This document shows positions 37,927 through 38,288 of a DNA stretch of 38,288 nucleotides, in pieces. The stretch is from Actinomycetales bacterium UBA1416 (GTDB taxonomy: Bacteria; Actinomycetota; Actinomycetes; Actinomycetales; Actinomycetaceae). The DNA lies in contig DBPQ01000098.1 of assembly GCA_002304945.1 (NCBI GenBank), positions 16,471 to 54,758 on the forward strand, in the 5' to 3' direction. The notes beneath the pieces are model-generated. The model ran no database searches, was not told where the DNA came from, and saw nothing but the letters and a program-made list of their open reading frames with translations. Numbering within the stretch: position 1 is the stretch's first letter; each line of letters opens with the position of its first letter. The translations under genes and the position numbers were made by a program.

Positions 37927-38288
37927 ATGAGGTTTTCCTTGACAGAGCTCGCGCAGACCATCACGCCTGCCGCCACCCGGCCCGAGTTGCTCCGCAACTT
38001 CTGCATCATCGCGCACATCGACCACGGCAAGTCCACGCTGGCCGACCGCATGCTCGAAATGACCGGCGTGCTCAGCGAGCGCGAGAAGCAGAACCAGTTC
38101 CTCGACGCGATGGAGCTGGAAAGGGAACGCGGGATCACGATAAAGTCCAAGGCGGTGCGCATGATCTACAATAAGGACGGGGAAGAGTACGTCCTCAACC
38201 TCATAGACACGCCGGGGCACGTGGACTTTACCTACGAGGTGTCGCGCTCGCTCGCCGCCTGCGAAGGGGCCGTGCTGGTGGTGGACGC
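37927..38288 (+). CDS. lepA: Elongation factor 4 (3' end outside window)
   Basis: LepA/EF4 is a ribosome-associated translational GTPase. The first 120 codons are present. After an N-terminal extension (RFSLTELAQTITPAATRPELL) typical of actinobacteria come the G1 motif AHIDHGKST, the switch region ERERGITIKSKAVRM and the G3 motif DTPGHVDFTYEVSRSL, which identify LepA rather than EF-Tu or TetM. The ATG at 37927 is used; a TTG at 37939 is an alternative. From about 38100 the codon choice becomes less GC-rich (ATA, AAT, GAA, TTT appear) and the wording MIYNKDGEEYVLNLID is less typical of this phylum than the first part. Confidence 0.92.
   Translation, partial: MRFSLTELAQTITPAATRPELLRNFCIIAHIDHGKSTLADRMLEMTGVLSEREKQNQFLDAMELERERGITIKSKAVRMIYNKDGEEYVLNLIDTPGHVDFTYEVSRSLAACEGAVLVVD

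Noticed and set aside
1..38288. CRISPR array
   Set aside because: No regularly spaced short direct repeats were seen on reading through; TTCAC and GTTCCCG repeats are too few and irregular.

Overview
The window is about 38.3 kb of a very GC-rich chromosome from an actinobacterium (Actinomycetota). The obg-proB-proA-nadD-rsfS-histidine phosphatase run, the degV-comEA-comEC-holA-rpsT-lepA run, dense head-to-tail overlaps (GTGA, ATGA, TGATG) and many starts placed 6-7 bases after a -10-like hexamer (leaderless transcripts) all fit that phylum. The two runs resemble the obg-to-lepA neighbourhood of mycobacteria. I cannot assign a genus. obg is cut by the left edge and lepA by the right edge.

Layout. 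1-6445 (+): obg, proB, proA, a tiny membrane protein, nadD, a one-TM protein, rsfS and a histidine phosphatase (ribosome assembly, proline and NAD synthesis). 6529-8973: a secreted DUF2202 ferritin-like protein convergent with an OmpR-type two-component system whose likely DNA site lies upstream of DUF2202. 9088-9160: tRNA-Ala(GGC). 9156-16232: an integrated 7.07-kb element of visibly lower GC. 16260-18015: a type II NADH dehydrogenase-like flavoprotein and a thioredoxin, divergent around a CsoR/CstR-like operator. 18071-20763 (-): epimerase, DUF2510 protein, DeoD. 20883-25799 (+): HAD phosphatase, secreted proteins, metallophosphoesterase, VKOR. 25800-26240 (-): HIT protein. 26307-29281: leuS with a leucine leader peptide and attenuator. 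29283-31106 (-): HerA-like ATPase. 31138-36116 (+): degV, comEA, comEC, holA. 36173-37822 (-): rpsT, a PemK-like protein, a membrane protein. 37927 to the end: lepA.

Main discovery. The element carries a large serine recombinase gene whose 3' end runs antisense through tRNA-Ala. An 8-bp direct repeat (CTCCACCC) lies exactly at both element ends (9156-9163 and 16225-16232). If the ends are joined at this repeat, the recombinase frame continues without a stop into a separate 111-codon segment at the far right end that encodes a helix-turn-helix domain. The attP site therefore appears to lie inside the recombinase gene: integration cuts a 656-residue protein to 545 residues plus a 23-residue tail read from the antisense strand of the tRNA, and leaves the HTH domain 7 kb away.

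The element cargo looks defensive: a BsuBI/PstI-like restriction-modification pair, a TetR regulator flanked by a ~43-bp inverted repeat, and a two-gene module (winged-helix-like protein plus a HEPN-like protein with an R-x4-H motif) that may be an uncharacterised defence or toxin system.
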